Source: Prauserella_A sp040635515 (lineage in GTDB: Bacteria > Actinomycetota > Actinomycetes > Mycobacteriales > Pseudonocardiaceae). Taken from it: 64,000 nucleotides of DNA. The position numbers were made by a program, and so were the translations under genes. The first letter of the stretch is position 1, and the number at the start of each line of letters is the position of its first letter. The stretch spans positions 62,001 through 126,000 of the forward strand of contig JBEYHY010000002.1 in the NCBI GenBank assembly GCA_040635515.1, read 5' to 3'. The notes beneath the pieces are model-generated. The model ran no database searches and had not been told where the DNA came from. It was given only the letters and a program-made list of their open reading frames with translations. This document shows positions 48,954 through 56,967 of the stretch, piece by piece.

Positions 48954-50887
48954 ACGATCAGGAGACTGCCGGAAGCAACAGCGCCGGTACGGTAGGAATC
49001 CAGGCCGGCGGGGATGTTCACGACTCAACCGTGTACATCGTGGGCCCTGAGGATCCGCCCGGAAAGCGGTACGCGGTCGGCGTCCGCCATTTGAAAGACG
49101 GAATCCCGGCGCGTGCCCGTCAGTTGATCGCCGAGGCCATAGCCCACGGGTACGACAGCGGCGAAGTTCGATTTCATTGGGTTCTGGCATTGCTGAGCAA
49201 GCGTGCCTACCGCGACCTGACAGGTGAAGAGCAAGAACAACTCGGGCGAACGGAGGCGATTCTCGGCGCCTTTCGTGACGACGGGTGGAAGCGAGCGCTC
49301 GAGGTGATCTACGAACTACTGGGGTGCCTGCGCGACCGGCAGAGCGATCCGGGTTCGGTCATGGAGAAGGTGTCCTCGCTCGACACCGTCCCGCGTGAAA
49401 TGATCATCCACCATCTCGATCACTTTCTCAGCGGCAGCGCGAGGGACGGATTCTGGATCGAGACTCGCCGGGGTGCCATCGAGAACAGGTATGCCGGGGA
49501 CCGGAAAGGCCGCGTATGGTCGTATTTCCAGCCCGAACCCATGCCCCCGAGAGTGCGCGCGCCGGTCCCTGACACGACCACTCGCCGGGATAGAGTTCTG
49601 GTCGCCTTCTGGTCGGTCTTGCTGGCCACCGGTGCGGGGCATCTCGGCTGGATCGTCGTCTCACACACGACTCCACTGGCGATCGCCGCGTTGTTGATGG
49701 CGCCGCCGGCCGGTTACGTCGGGATCAGAACGGCGCTCGACTGGCGTTACCGCTCGAAGCGCCTGCGGGTGAAGGATGTCGAGTACCTCGGTCAGCGTGG
49801 CGTAAACCGCGCCCCGGAAGGGGGGTTTGCCAACAGCGTCGATCACTCCTTCGACCACTACTTCGGTAAATACCCTCCCCGTGGCGTGAATAGCGAAGAA
49901 TGGCTAGCCGCGACCTCGGGCATCAGACAGTCTATGCGGGACGAGATCGCGGAACTCTACCGGGAAAGCAGGATCGGCGTAGGAAGGGTGAAATGGCTGA
50001 TCCGCTATCTCGCCAGAGAGGTAGCGCAACGCTGGACACGGGGCGACCTGTGGCGGTATCGCGAGCGCTACCACGTCGCTCCGCGGGTAAAAGTGTGGTG
50101 CGTGGTGTCGCTGTGTGTTCTCGTCGGAGCAACGCTGACCGTCATGGTGTCGGCGGTGCGGGCAGCGCTCGTTCCCGCCGTACTCACCATTCCATTGGTG
50201 CTGTTGAGCGGATTCAAAGCGACCGGAGGTTGGTTCGACCTGGTCTACGAGCGCCGACGGGCCATCGAAGATCGACGTGAGTACGAAGAGAAAAGCCAAG
50301 ACAGGAATCGCGAATACAACCGATGGAGACAAAGACTGCGAGATACGCGGCCGTCGGAGAACGAGATGGAAACCTGGCTGAACTGCGATATCACGGTGCT
50401 GCTCGACGAGATGCTGGAACACTATCGTCTGGCATGGCGCGACGTGCTGGCCCATGCCGTCCTGCGGACACCGGCGAAGGGAAGCCAGAAGGCACGGGTC
50501 AGTCGCGGCTTTTGGCGGTATTCCAGGTATGATCTCCGGTTGTTCCTGATAACCCAGGACGGTGTTCGCGAGCTCAGTACCCAGCTGGATTTTCGCGAAG
50601 TGTCTTTTGGTGGCCAGGAACGCAACAACTACCGGTTCGACGCCGTTTCGTCGGTGTATGTGGTCAAGCGGAGCGAGTACAGCCATGAGCTGAGGCTGAC
50701 ATTGACGAACGGGCCCAGCCGCGAGATCCACGCGACCGACCTGGAGGTTCCACAGGCTGAGCCGGGCGAGGATTCCAGTATGTTCGCCACGATCAACCTC
50801 GACAGTGCGGGGTTCATGCACACACTGCGAATACTGGAGGGAATAGCGGCGGAGGGCAAAGGCTGGATCGAAACGGATGCAGCCTGA
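48950..50887 (+). CDS. Four-helix membrane protein with N-terminal amyloid-like motif
   Basis: 645 residues, ATG overlapping the nucleosidase stop. Residues 13-30 read GTVGIQAGGDVHDSTVYI, matching 14 of 18 positions of the motif in the nucleosidase. Residues 40-200 are soluble and helical (RYAVGVRHLKDGIPARARQL, EEQEQLGRTEAILGAF). Two helix pairs lie at about 216-260 and 381-424, separated by a charged cytoplasmic region, and the C-terminal 200 residues are a mixed soluble domain. No enzymatic motif is recognised. It is probably the membrane sensor or executioner that nucleates, or is nucleated by, the nucleosidase through the shared motif. Confidence 0.85.
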   Translation: MNDQETAGSNSAGTVGIQAGGDVHDSTVYIVGPEDPPGKRYAVGVRHLKDGIPARARQLIAEAIAHGYDSGEVRFHWVLALLSKRAYRDLTGEEQEQLGRTEAILGAFRDDGWKRALEVIYELLGCLRDRQSDPGSVMEKVSSLDTVPREMIIHHLDHFLSGSARDGFWIETRRGAIENRYAGDRKGRVWSYFQPEPMPPRVRAPVPDTTTRRDRVLVAFWSVLLATGAGHLGWIVVSHTTPLAIAALLMAPPAGYVGIRTALDWRYRSKRLRVKDVEYLGQRGVNRAPEGGFANSVDHSFDHYFGKYPPRGVNSEEWLAATSGIRQSMRDEIAELYRESRIGVGRVKWLIRYLAREVAQRWTRGDLWRYRERYHVAPRVKVWCVVSLCVLVGATLTVMVSAVRAALVPAVLTIPLVLLSGFKATGGWFDLVYERRRAIEDRREYEEKSQDRNREYNRWRQRLRDTRPSENEMETWLNCDITVLLDEMLEHYRLAWRDVLAHAVLRTPAKGSQKARVSRGFWRYSRYDLRLFLITQDGVRELSTQLDFREVSFGGQERNNYRFDAVSSVYVVKRSEYSHELRLTLTNGPSREIHATDLEVPQAEPGEDSSMFATINLDSAGFMHTLRILEGIAAEGKGWIETDAA

Positions 50888-51009
50888 AACGTCGGCGTTG
50901 TGGCGCCTCCGTCCGGGTGTCAGCGTACGGCTGACTCGAATCGTGGGACTCCACGGTGCCTATCCGGGTACGCTCCACGGTGGCTTTACGGCGGGCCAAG
51001 GGGGCAACG

Positions 51010-51312
51010 ATGGACGTGAACAGCTACGACCGGCACGCACCCGCCCATTCCGGTACGTTCTACCTGGGGTTCCTCCCTTTCGTGCTGAGTGGGGCCGGGA
51101 TTGGCGTCCTGTTCCAAGGCCACTACAGGATCGGGACCATCTTTCTCGTCATCTCGATTCCCTTGTGGCTCCTCGTCATCGCACTCGGTGTTCGTAAGCG
51201 GCGGAGGAATCGGGCCGAAGCCGCGGCCCACACGGCCGCCGCGAGGCCGCCAGAACCGCCACGCCCCGGCGAGCTCCCTCAGGCGCCCGGTGTTCACCCG
51301 CCCTATCCATAA
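51010..51312 (+). CDS. Small two-helix membrane protein
   Basis: 100 residues from ATG 51010 (AAGGGGG upstream). Two hydrophobic helices (FYLGFLPFVLSGAGIGVLF and IGTIFLVISIPLWLLVIALG) are followed by a basic stretch RKRRRNR and a Pro/Ala-rich tail ending HPPYP. It lies 122 bp beyond the amyloid-motif membrane protein on the same strand. Whether it belongs to that system is unclear; no family recognised. Confidence 0.7.
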   Translation: MDVNSYDRHAPAHSGTFYLGFLPFVLSGAGIGVLFQGHYRIGTIFLVISIPLWLLVIALGVRKRRRNRAEAAAHTAAARPPEPPRPGELPQAPGVHPPYP

Positions 51313-51917
51313 GATCCCGCACTGAGGGAAGCGCGGACTGTCCGAAGTGGCCGGGTCGAGGACCAGCCGGGGATGCCGTCACGGTGTTCCCAGGCTGGTC
51401 GCGATGAGCTGGGCTATGTCGTGTTGACCGGCTGCGACGCGGGCGGCGTTGGAAAGCGCGGCGCCCGCGTTGGTGTGATCGCGGTGGAGTCGTCCGAGGT
51501 GTCCTTTTTCGCCGGACGGCCCGTGGCGGTTGAGCTCAGTGTCGGGACATTTCCCCAGGCGATCCGTTGGTGACGGGTGTGTTCCCGTTCGATGGCGCCT
51601 TCTTGCCGACTCGGTAGCGCTCACCGAACCCCGCTCACGACAGCGGTGTGCCCGGCGGAGGGGCGTGGTGCGGCTCTCCCGATCCGGCGAGCATGTGATG
51701 TTGTGAGGCGATCGCTGGGCTGCGATCCATCACGGATGGCATTGCGCTTGCCTGCTTGTACGGAGCAGGCGTTTCGCCGGAGGGTACTCGACCACCTCGA
51801 TCACGCTTCGCGTAACCCCTGACGGCCGGGGGCGTTCCCGCTCGTGGGGAGGACGCGCTGGAGATCGTGCTGTTCGGGTCACCCGTGGACGGGGACGCGG
51901 CTCTGCTGCGGTGCTTG
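51313..51917. other. Intergenic region, no gene recognised
   Basis: About 600 bp with only short overlapping open frames on both strands, none with a good ribosome site or recognisable domain. The minus-strand frame at 51379-51624 has a protein-like composition near its end (GAALSNAARVAAGQHDIAQL) and could be a decayed gene remnant. I see no transposase, integrase or RNA gene. Confidence 0.5.
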
Positions 51918-52043
51918 ACAGGTGCCGATCTCGCTGGTCTGAGTGCGGAACTCGCGGACCTGAGTGCGGAATTCGGCGACCCAGGTGCGGAACTCGTGGT
52001 TCTGAGTGCGGAACTCGGTGGCTTGGGCGGGGGACTCGCGCAA
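51918..52043 (-). repeat. 21-bp tandem repeat array, six units, inverted relative to 4424-4528
   Basis: Six consecutive 21-bp units; the most regular begin CTGAGTGCGGAACTCG (51939, 51960, 52002). The reverse complement gives CGAGTTCCGCACTCAG, the core of the array at 4424-4528. The last unit (52023-52043) is the divergent form whose reverse complement contains GCGAGTCCCCCGCCCA, exactly the variant that begins the first array. Outer units are less conserved. Confidence 0.85.
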
Positions 52044-52097
52044 GTGCGGGGCGGCCGGAGGCCGTGTCGGCCTGCGACGGAGGCGACCGTCACCTCC

Positions 52098-52557
52098 TGA
52101 ACCACCCCGCTCGGGCGGGGAAGTTGGTTCGCCAACGGAGGCTGTGCCCGTCACGGAGAAGCACTTCCCGGCGTGCGGGGACGACGGCGAGGCGGGCGGG
52201 TCCATTATTCGCATGTCGGGGGCCATCCCCGCACGCGCGGGGAAGACGCAGTATGGATTTCGCGGTCGATCTGGGCGACGGGACCACCCCCGCACGCGCG
52301 GGGAAGACCCGACGAGAGTCACCGGTGCGAAACTTGATGGCGGACCACCCCCGCACGCGCGGGGAAGACGTCTCGATCGACCTCAAGAGCTTATACGTAT
52401 CAGGACCACCCCCGCACGCGCGGGGAAGACTCAATGGAAATGTGCCCGGCCCCACCTCGACCGGGACCACCCCCGCACGCGCGGGGAAGACAGACTTGTG
52501 GATCGTCGGTGACGACGACCTGCCCGTTGGGAACACCCCCGCGTGCGCGGGGAAGAC
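52098..52557 (-). CRISPR. Small type I-E-like CRISPR array, eight repeats, no cas genes nearby
   Basis: A 28-bp repeat, beginning GGACCACCCCCGCACG and ending CGCGGGGAAGAC, is perfect at 52281, 52342, 52403 and 52464. Copies with two and three changes are at 52220 and 52530. Two strongly degenerate copies (about eight mismatches each) are at 52098 and 52158. Spacing is 60-61 bp, giving spacers of about 32-33 nt, except a 38-nt last spacer. Read on the minus strand the repeat starts GTCTTCCCCGCGCG, like type I-E repeats of enterobacteria and actinobacteria. That puts the older end on the left. No cas gene is present in the window. Confidence 0.93.
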
Positions 52558-52697
52558 ACTTCTTGACCCGCGAGTATACAGAGCCTGAATCGATAAAATT
52601 TGGCTGAGTTGATCTCTCGCTGACACGCCGCGCTTCCGCAGCCCTCGGCAGTTCGGGCCCACTATCCCACGTGGTCGAGGTGTGGACACTTGCCATC
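52558..52697 (-). promoter_or_regulatory. AT-rich flank, possible CRISPR leader
   Basis: The region right of the last repeat is unusually AT-rich for this genome (GATAAAATTT at 52592-52601). On the minus strand it has TATACT (revcomp of 52573-52578), a plausible -10 box firing into the array. Leader assignment follows from repeat orientation. The adjacent repeat is imperfect, which is unusual for a leader end. Confidence 0.4.
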
Positions 52698-52733
52698 AGA
52701 TCGTATATACATTGTGCGAAAGATATACGATCT
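52698..52733. promoter_or_regulatory. Operator-like inverted repeat before the 52764-61390 operon
   Basis: AGATCGTATAT (52698-52708) and its exact reverse complement (52723-52733) are separated by 14 bp. The left arm overlaps a GTATATAC palindrome and the right contains GATATAC, so each arm resembles a GntR half or full site. It lies 30 bp upstream of the first gene of the catabolic operon, whose convergent neighbour is a GntR gene. Confidence 0.7.
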
Positions 52734-52763
52734 TGCGAACCGTCCCCACCACGGAGGTCAACG

Positions 52764-54101
52764 ATGACCGACACCCCGATCGCGGACAGGCAAGACGCCG
52801 CAGGCAGCGAGTCAGCCGCCGCGTCGACCCTGCGCATGCGCAGACGAGTACTCACTTCGAGCTTCGTCGGTTCCGTCATCGAGTGGTACGACTTCTACCT
52901 CTTCGGCGTCGCCTCGGCCGCCGTGTTCAACGTGCTGTTCTTCCCCGCGTTCAGCTCGACGGCGGGCACGCTCGCCGCCTTCGCCACCCTCGCCGCCGGG
53001 TTCATCGCCCGCCCGATCGGCGGGATCATCTGGGGACACTTCGGCGACAAGGTCGGGCGCAAACGCATGCTCGTGCTGTCGATCGTGCTCATGGGCGCCT
53101 CGACCACGATCGTCGGGTTGCTGCCGACCTACTCGGCCATCGGGATCTGGGCCCCGATCCTGCTCGTTCTCATGCGCCTGATCCAGGGCATCTCCGCGGG
53201 CGGCGAGTGGGGCGGCGCCGTGCTGATGTCGATGGAACACGCGCCCAAACGACGCGGCCTCTCCAGCAGCGTCGCGCAAATGGGACTCTACGGCGGCATT
53301 CTGCTCGCCAACGGCGTCTTCGCGCTCGTCTCGATGATGCCTGAAAGCGCGTTCCTCACCTGGGGCTGGCGCATCCCGTTCGTCGGCTCGGCCGTTCTCG
53401 TCGCCGTCGGCTTGTGGATCCGGCTCGGTGTGGTGGAAAGCCCGGTGTTCCAGCAGGCCCGCGAAAACGAGGCAGCCAAGAACGACGAAGGACCCGCGAA
53501 GCTCCCGCTCATCGAAGTGCTGCGGCGCCCCAAAAACCTGCTGCTGTCGATCTTCCTGACCCTCGGGCCGTTCGCCGCAAGCGCCGTGTACGGCACCTGG
53601 ATCGTGTCCTACGGCATCGGCGCGGGCTTCGAGCGCTCCGATGTGCTCAATGCCGTTCTGGTGTCCGCCGCGATCGGACTGATCGGCCAGCCGATCTTCG
53701 CGGGGCTCTCCGATTTGTGGGGCCGCAAGGTCGTCGTCGGCGTCGGGGCCGTGCTGCAAGCGGTGAGCATCGCCGTGATGTTCTCCATGATGGACACCGG
53801 CGGCGTCGGCATGATGTATCTCGGCATTTCGCTCGCCGCCCTCGCCCACGCCATCGTCTACAGTCCACTCGGCGCGTGGCTCGGCGAACTGTTCCCGACG
53901 ACCCAGCGCTACACGGGCGCCTCACTCGGCTACCAGATCGCGGGCACCATCGGCGGCGGCTTCACCCCGCTGATCTGCGCCTCGCTCCTGACCGCATTCG
54001 ACGGCGCCACGGCGGGCATCTCGCTGTTCATGGCCTTCACCTGCCTGCTGACGCTCATCGCGGCCTTCATGGCCAAGGAAACGTACCGCAGCGCGCTGTA
54101 A
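52764..54101 (+). CDS. MFS transporter, MHS family
   Basis: 445 residues from ATG 52764 (GGAGG six bases upstream); upstream in-frame sequence crosses the operator and is excluded. Helix 1 carries SVIEWYDFYLFGVASAAVF; GHFGDKVGRKRM and RLIQGISAGGEWGGAVLMSM follow. It should import the organic-acid substrate of the operon. First gene after the operator-like repeat. Confidence 0.93.
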   Translation: MTDTPIADRQDAAGSESAAASTLRMRRRVLTSSFVGSVIEWYDFYLFGVASAAVFNVLFFPAFSSTAGTLAAFATLAAGFIARPIGGIIWGHFGDKVGRKRMLVLSIVLMGASTTIVGLLPTYSAIGIWAPILLVLMRLIQGISAGGEWGGAVLMSMEHAPKRRGLSSSVAQMGLYGGILLANGVFALVSMMPESAFLTWGWRIPFVGSAVLVAVGLWIRLGVVESPVFQQARENEAAKNDEGPAKLPLIEVLRRPKNLLLSIFLTLGPFAASAVYGTWIVSYGIGAGFERSDVLNAVLVSAAIGLIGQPIFAGLSDLWGRKVVVGVGAVLQAVSIAVMFSMMDTGGVGMMYLGISLAALAHAIVYSPLGAWLGELFPTTQRYTGASLGYQIAGTIGGGFTPLICASLLTAFDGATAGISLFMAFTCLLTLIAAFMAKETYRSAL

Positions 54102-54118
54102 GCCCGAGGAGAACGAAC

Positions 54119-55276
54119 ATGACCTTGACCGAAAGAACACCGGCCGAAGCGTCCACAGTGGTGGAACTCGGCATCATCGACACCGACTTCCACCCGATGC
54201 CGGTGCCGACGGATCCGCAGGTGGCACAACACCTTCCCGCACGGTGGCGCGACTACATCGCCCGGTACGGACTCGGCAGCTTCGGCGGCGGTGTCTCGCC
54301 TTCCCAGCGTGAGTTCACGCACCGCCTCGATGCCGTCGACGAACAGGGCAGGGTGGGCGTCGACCCGCATCTGGCGGTACGACAGGTCCTCGACCCGTTC
54401 GACATGTCGGCCGTCGTACTCACCTGCCCGCAGACCTACATCATCACCAGCGGCGGTGCCAACATGCCCTACGAGTGCGCCTACGCGCTCTACCGCGCGT
54501 ACAACGACGCACTCGTGCACACCTGGACCGGCGCCGACAGCCGGTTCCACGCGAGCATCACCCTGCCCCGCGATCTCGCAGGCGCCGAGCGGGAAATCGT
54601 GCGCTGCAAGGAAGGCCCGCACGGCGACTCCTACGTGCAGGTCCTGATGTCACCGGCCGGGCAGGAACCCCTTGGCAGGCAGCGATACTGGCCGATCTTC
54701 GAGGCGTGCGAGCACTACGACATACCGCTCGCGTTCCACGTTCCCGGCATGGGCCGTCAGCCGACCGGCGCGGGCAGGCAGAACTTCTACGCCGAGATGC
54801 ACGCCGCTTTCGCCGTACTGCCCATCTCGCTCGTGCCGAGCCTGATCTTCGAAGGTGTCTTCGAACGATTCCCCCGCCTCAAGATCGCGTTGCTCGAACT
54901 CGGCTGGGACTGGGCGGCGCCCTACTCGTGGCGGCTGGACTCCACCTACGACAAACTGCGGGACGAGGTGCCGCACCTGAACCGGCGTCCTTCGGAGTAC
55001 CTGCGCGATCATTTCTGGTTTTCCACCCAGCCCATCGAAGAACCGGAGAACCTGGAGGAAACACCGCACGTCTTCACGATGTTCGAGGAAACGGGCTTCG
55101 CCGACCGGCTGATGTTCTCCTCCGACTATCCACATTGGGACTTCGATTCCCCCTACGAATCGGTTCCGGAGACGTTCCCGCTGGACCGCCGCCGGCGGAT
55201 CCTCGGCGAGAACGCGAGTCGCCTCTACGGCATCCCGCTGCTGCCAGGTCGCGGCATTCCGGCGGTGGGAGCCTGA
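54119..55276 (+). CDS. Amidohydrolase-2 family metal-dependent hydrolase/decarboxylase
   Basis: 385 residues from ATG 54119 (GAGGAG eight bases upstream). The TIM-barrel metal site begins DTDFHPMP, continues with LAFHVPGMG and ELGWDWAAPYSWRLD, and ends with the catalytic Asp in MFSSDYPHWDFD. This is the ACMSD / gamma-resorcylate decarboxylase branch, whose members split C-C or C-N bonds of carboxylated aromatics and cyclic intermediates. A second member is encoded three genes later, so two related steps or a heteromer are likely. Confidence 0.9.
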   Translation: MTLTERTPAEASTVVELGIIDTDFHPMPVPTDPQVAQHLPARWRDYIARYGLGSFGGGVSPSQREFTHRLDAVDEQGRVGVDPHLAVRQVLDPFDMSAVVLTCPQTYIITSGGANMPYECAYALYRAYNDALVHTWTGADSRFHASITLPRDLAGAEREIVRCKEGPHGDSYVQVLMSPAGQEPLGRQRYWPIFEACEHYDIPLAFHVPGMGRQPTGAGRQNFYAEMHAAFAVLPISLVPSLIFEGVFERFPRLKIALLELGWDWAAPYSWRLDSTYDKLRDEVPHLNRRPSEYLRDHFWFSTQPIEEPENLEETPHVFTMFEETGFADRLMFSSDYPHWDFDSPYESVPETFPLDRRRRILGENASRLYGIPLLPGRGIPAVGA

Positions 55277-56482
55277 ATGAAATCGCGAGCCAGGAGGGTC
55301 GCGCGCATACTCGACCACGAGGACGCGCGCCGCGCCGCCGCCCGTGCTTTGCCGCGCGGCATCAGGGAATACGTCGACGGCGGTTCCGAAGGCGAGGTCA
55401 CTCTCGAACGTAACGCGCGCGCCTTCGCCGACGTGGCGTTCCGGCCGAGGATGGCGACGTGGGTCGCCGCGCCCGAACTCGCGACGACCGTGCTCGGCAC
55501 CCGCGTCGAACTGCCGGTGCTGACGGCGCCGTGCGGCGGGATGCGGCTCGTCCATCCACACGGTGACATCGGGCTGGCCAAAGCCGCCTCCGCCGCCGGG
55601 ACGATCCACGTCGCCAGTTCCGCCGCGGGCTTCACGATGGAGGACATCGCGGCGGTGAACGGGCCGCAATGGTTCCAGCTCTACCGGTTTTCCTCCCAGC
55701 GCACGATGGAACACCTCGTGCACCGTGCGCAGGCTGCCGGTTACGAGGCGCTGGTCGCCACCGTCGACACCGCCGTCTCCGGATACCGCGTCAGGGACTA
55801 CAAGAACGGCTTCAGCTACTCGATGCGCGTCAACGCGCGCAACGCGGTGAAGCTCGCGCCGCAACTGCTGCGCAAACCGGCCTGGCTCACCAGATATCTG
55901 CTCGACGGGCTGCCGTTCGAAATACCGAACACGGCGAACATCACCGAGGACGGCAAGCCGATGGTGCTCACCGAGATGACCAAGGGCGGGGCGGGATCGC
56001 ATTCGCCGACGTGGGGCGACATCGGCTGGCTTCGCGCGAACTGGCGCGGCCCGCTTGTCGTGAAAGGACTGCTGACCGCCGAGGACGCCCGCCGTGCCGT
56101 CGAAGCGGGGGCCGACGCCGTCATCGTCTCCAACCACGGTGGCCGCCAGCTGGACGGCGCGCCCGCGACTCTCGCCGTGCTTCCCCGGATCGCCGAGGCG
56201 GTCGGCGACAACGCGGAAGTCCTTGTCGACAGCGGTATCCGCAGGGGGAGCGACGTCCTCAAAGCACTGTCGCTCGGCGCGAAGGCCGTGCTCGCCGGAC
56301 GGCTTCCGGTGTGGGGGCTCGCCGCGGGCGGAACAGCGGGCGTCAGCAGGGTGCTCGACCTGCTGCGCGAGGAGATGGTGCGCACCATGCGGCTCATGGG
56401 CTGCCGCTCGGTCGCCGAACTCGGCCCGAGCTGGCTCGACGAGACCACGATTCCCGCCATCCGGCCGAAGGAGGCTTTGTGA
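55277..56482 (+). CDS. FMN-dependent alpha-hydroxy acid dehydrogenase/oxidase
   Basis: 401 residues, starting on the base after the previous stop. FMN-barrel landmarks: PVLTAPCGGMRLVHPHGDIG, the catalytic-His motif SNHGGRQLDGAP, and the phosphate-binding DSGIRRGSDVLKALSLGA followed by AVLAGRLPVWGLAAGG. Family members (lactate, mandelate, glycolate oxidases) turn a 2-hydroxy acid into a 2-oxo acid. In this operon the 2-oxo acid could come from, or feed into, the HpaI-type aldolase step. Confidence 0.93.
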   Translation: MKSRARRVARILDHEDARRAAARALPRGIREYVDGGSEGEVTLERNARAFADVAFRPRMATWVAAPELATTVLGTRVELPVLTAPCGGMRLVHPHGDIGLAKAASAAGTIHVASSAAGFTMEDIAAVNGPQWFQLYRFSSQRTMEHLVHRAQAAGYEALVATVDTAVSGYRVRDYKNGFSYSMRVNARNAVKLAPQLLRKPAWLTRYLLDGLPFEIPNTANITEDGKPMVLTEMTKGGAGSHSPTWGDIGWLRANWRGPLVVKGLLTAEDARRAVEAGADAVIVSNHGGRQLDGAPATLAVLPRIAEAVGDNAEVLVDSGIRRGSDVLKALSLGAKAVLAGRLPVWGLAAGGTAGVSRVLDLLREEMVRTMRLMGCRSVAELGPSWLDETTIPAIRPKEAL

Positions 56483-56967
56483 CCACCGCGAAAACCAGCC
56501 CCAGCCGGTTCGTCGTCGCCAGAGTGGACGAGATCCCTCCCGGCGAGCGGCGCATCGTCGAGGCGGGGGGCAGGCAGATCGGCGTCTACAACATCGGCGG
56601 CCGGTTTCACGCCATGCTCAACCGCTGCCCGCACCTGGCGGGACCGCTGTGCGAGGGCCAGGTCGTCAACGCCATCGAGTCCTCCGTCCCCGGGGACGTC
56701 CGGCTTGAGGACTCCCGCACCTACGTCACGTGTCCTTGGCACAACTGGGAATTCGACGTCGAGACGGGCCGGTCCTACTGGAACCCGAAACTCAGGGCCC
56801 GGCCCCTGCCGGTGGGCGTCGAGGCCGGTGCCGAGGTCGAGGCCGCGCTGGAGCGCGGCGAGGTCGGCAGGCTGCCGGGACCCTACCGGGCGGAGAAGAT
56901 TCCCGTCTCGATCGAGGCCGACTACGTCGTGTTGTCGTTGCGGCCCGCACGAGGAGGTACAGCATGA
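56479..56967 (+). CDS. Rieske 2Fe-2S protein
   Basis: 162 residues from GTG 56479 overlapping the previous stop. The Rieske cluster site is CPHL (C-x-H) and CPWHNWEFD (C-x-x-H), about 47 residues apart. The spacing is longer than usual because of an insertion (GQVVNAIESSVPGDVRLEDS). The protein lacks the mononuclear-iron catalytic domain of ring-hydroxylating oxygenases, so it is an electron carrier or a small regulatory/redox subunit. The NuoF-like protein and ferredoxin of the same operon could supply electrons. Confidence 0.9.
   Translation: MTTAKTSPSRFVVARVDEIPPGERRIVEAGGRQIGVYNIGGRFHAMLNRCPHLAGPLCEGQVVNAIESSVPGDVRLEDSRTYVTCPWHNWEFDVETGRSYWNPKLRARPLPVGVEAGAEVEAALERGEVGRLPGPYRAEKIPVSIEADYVVLSLRPARGGTA

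Noticed and set aside
51379..51624. Minus-strand 81-codon frame in the gene-poor region
   Set aside because: No ribosome site, no recognised domain; could be a remnant but cannot be supported.
52098..52557. cas genes near the CRISPR array
   Set aside because: Checked the neighbours on both sides; they are membrane-protein and catabolic genes. No Cas domain seen anywhere in the window.
51879..52689. Several open frames across the 21-bp repeats and CRISPR array
   Set aside because: Their apparent peptide repeats (EFRTQ-type and PARAG-type) come from the DNA repeats; a CRISPR array and an intergenic repeat explain them better than proteins.
52671..52763. N-terminal extension of the MHS transporter gene
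   Set aside because: The in-frame extension runs over the operator-like inverted repeat and has no ribosome site, whereas GGAGG precedes ATG 52764.
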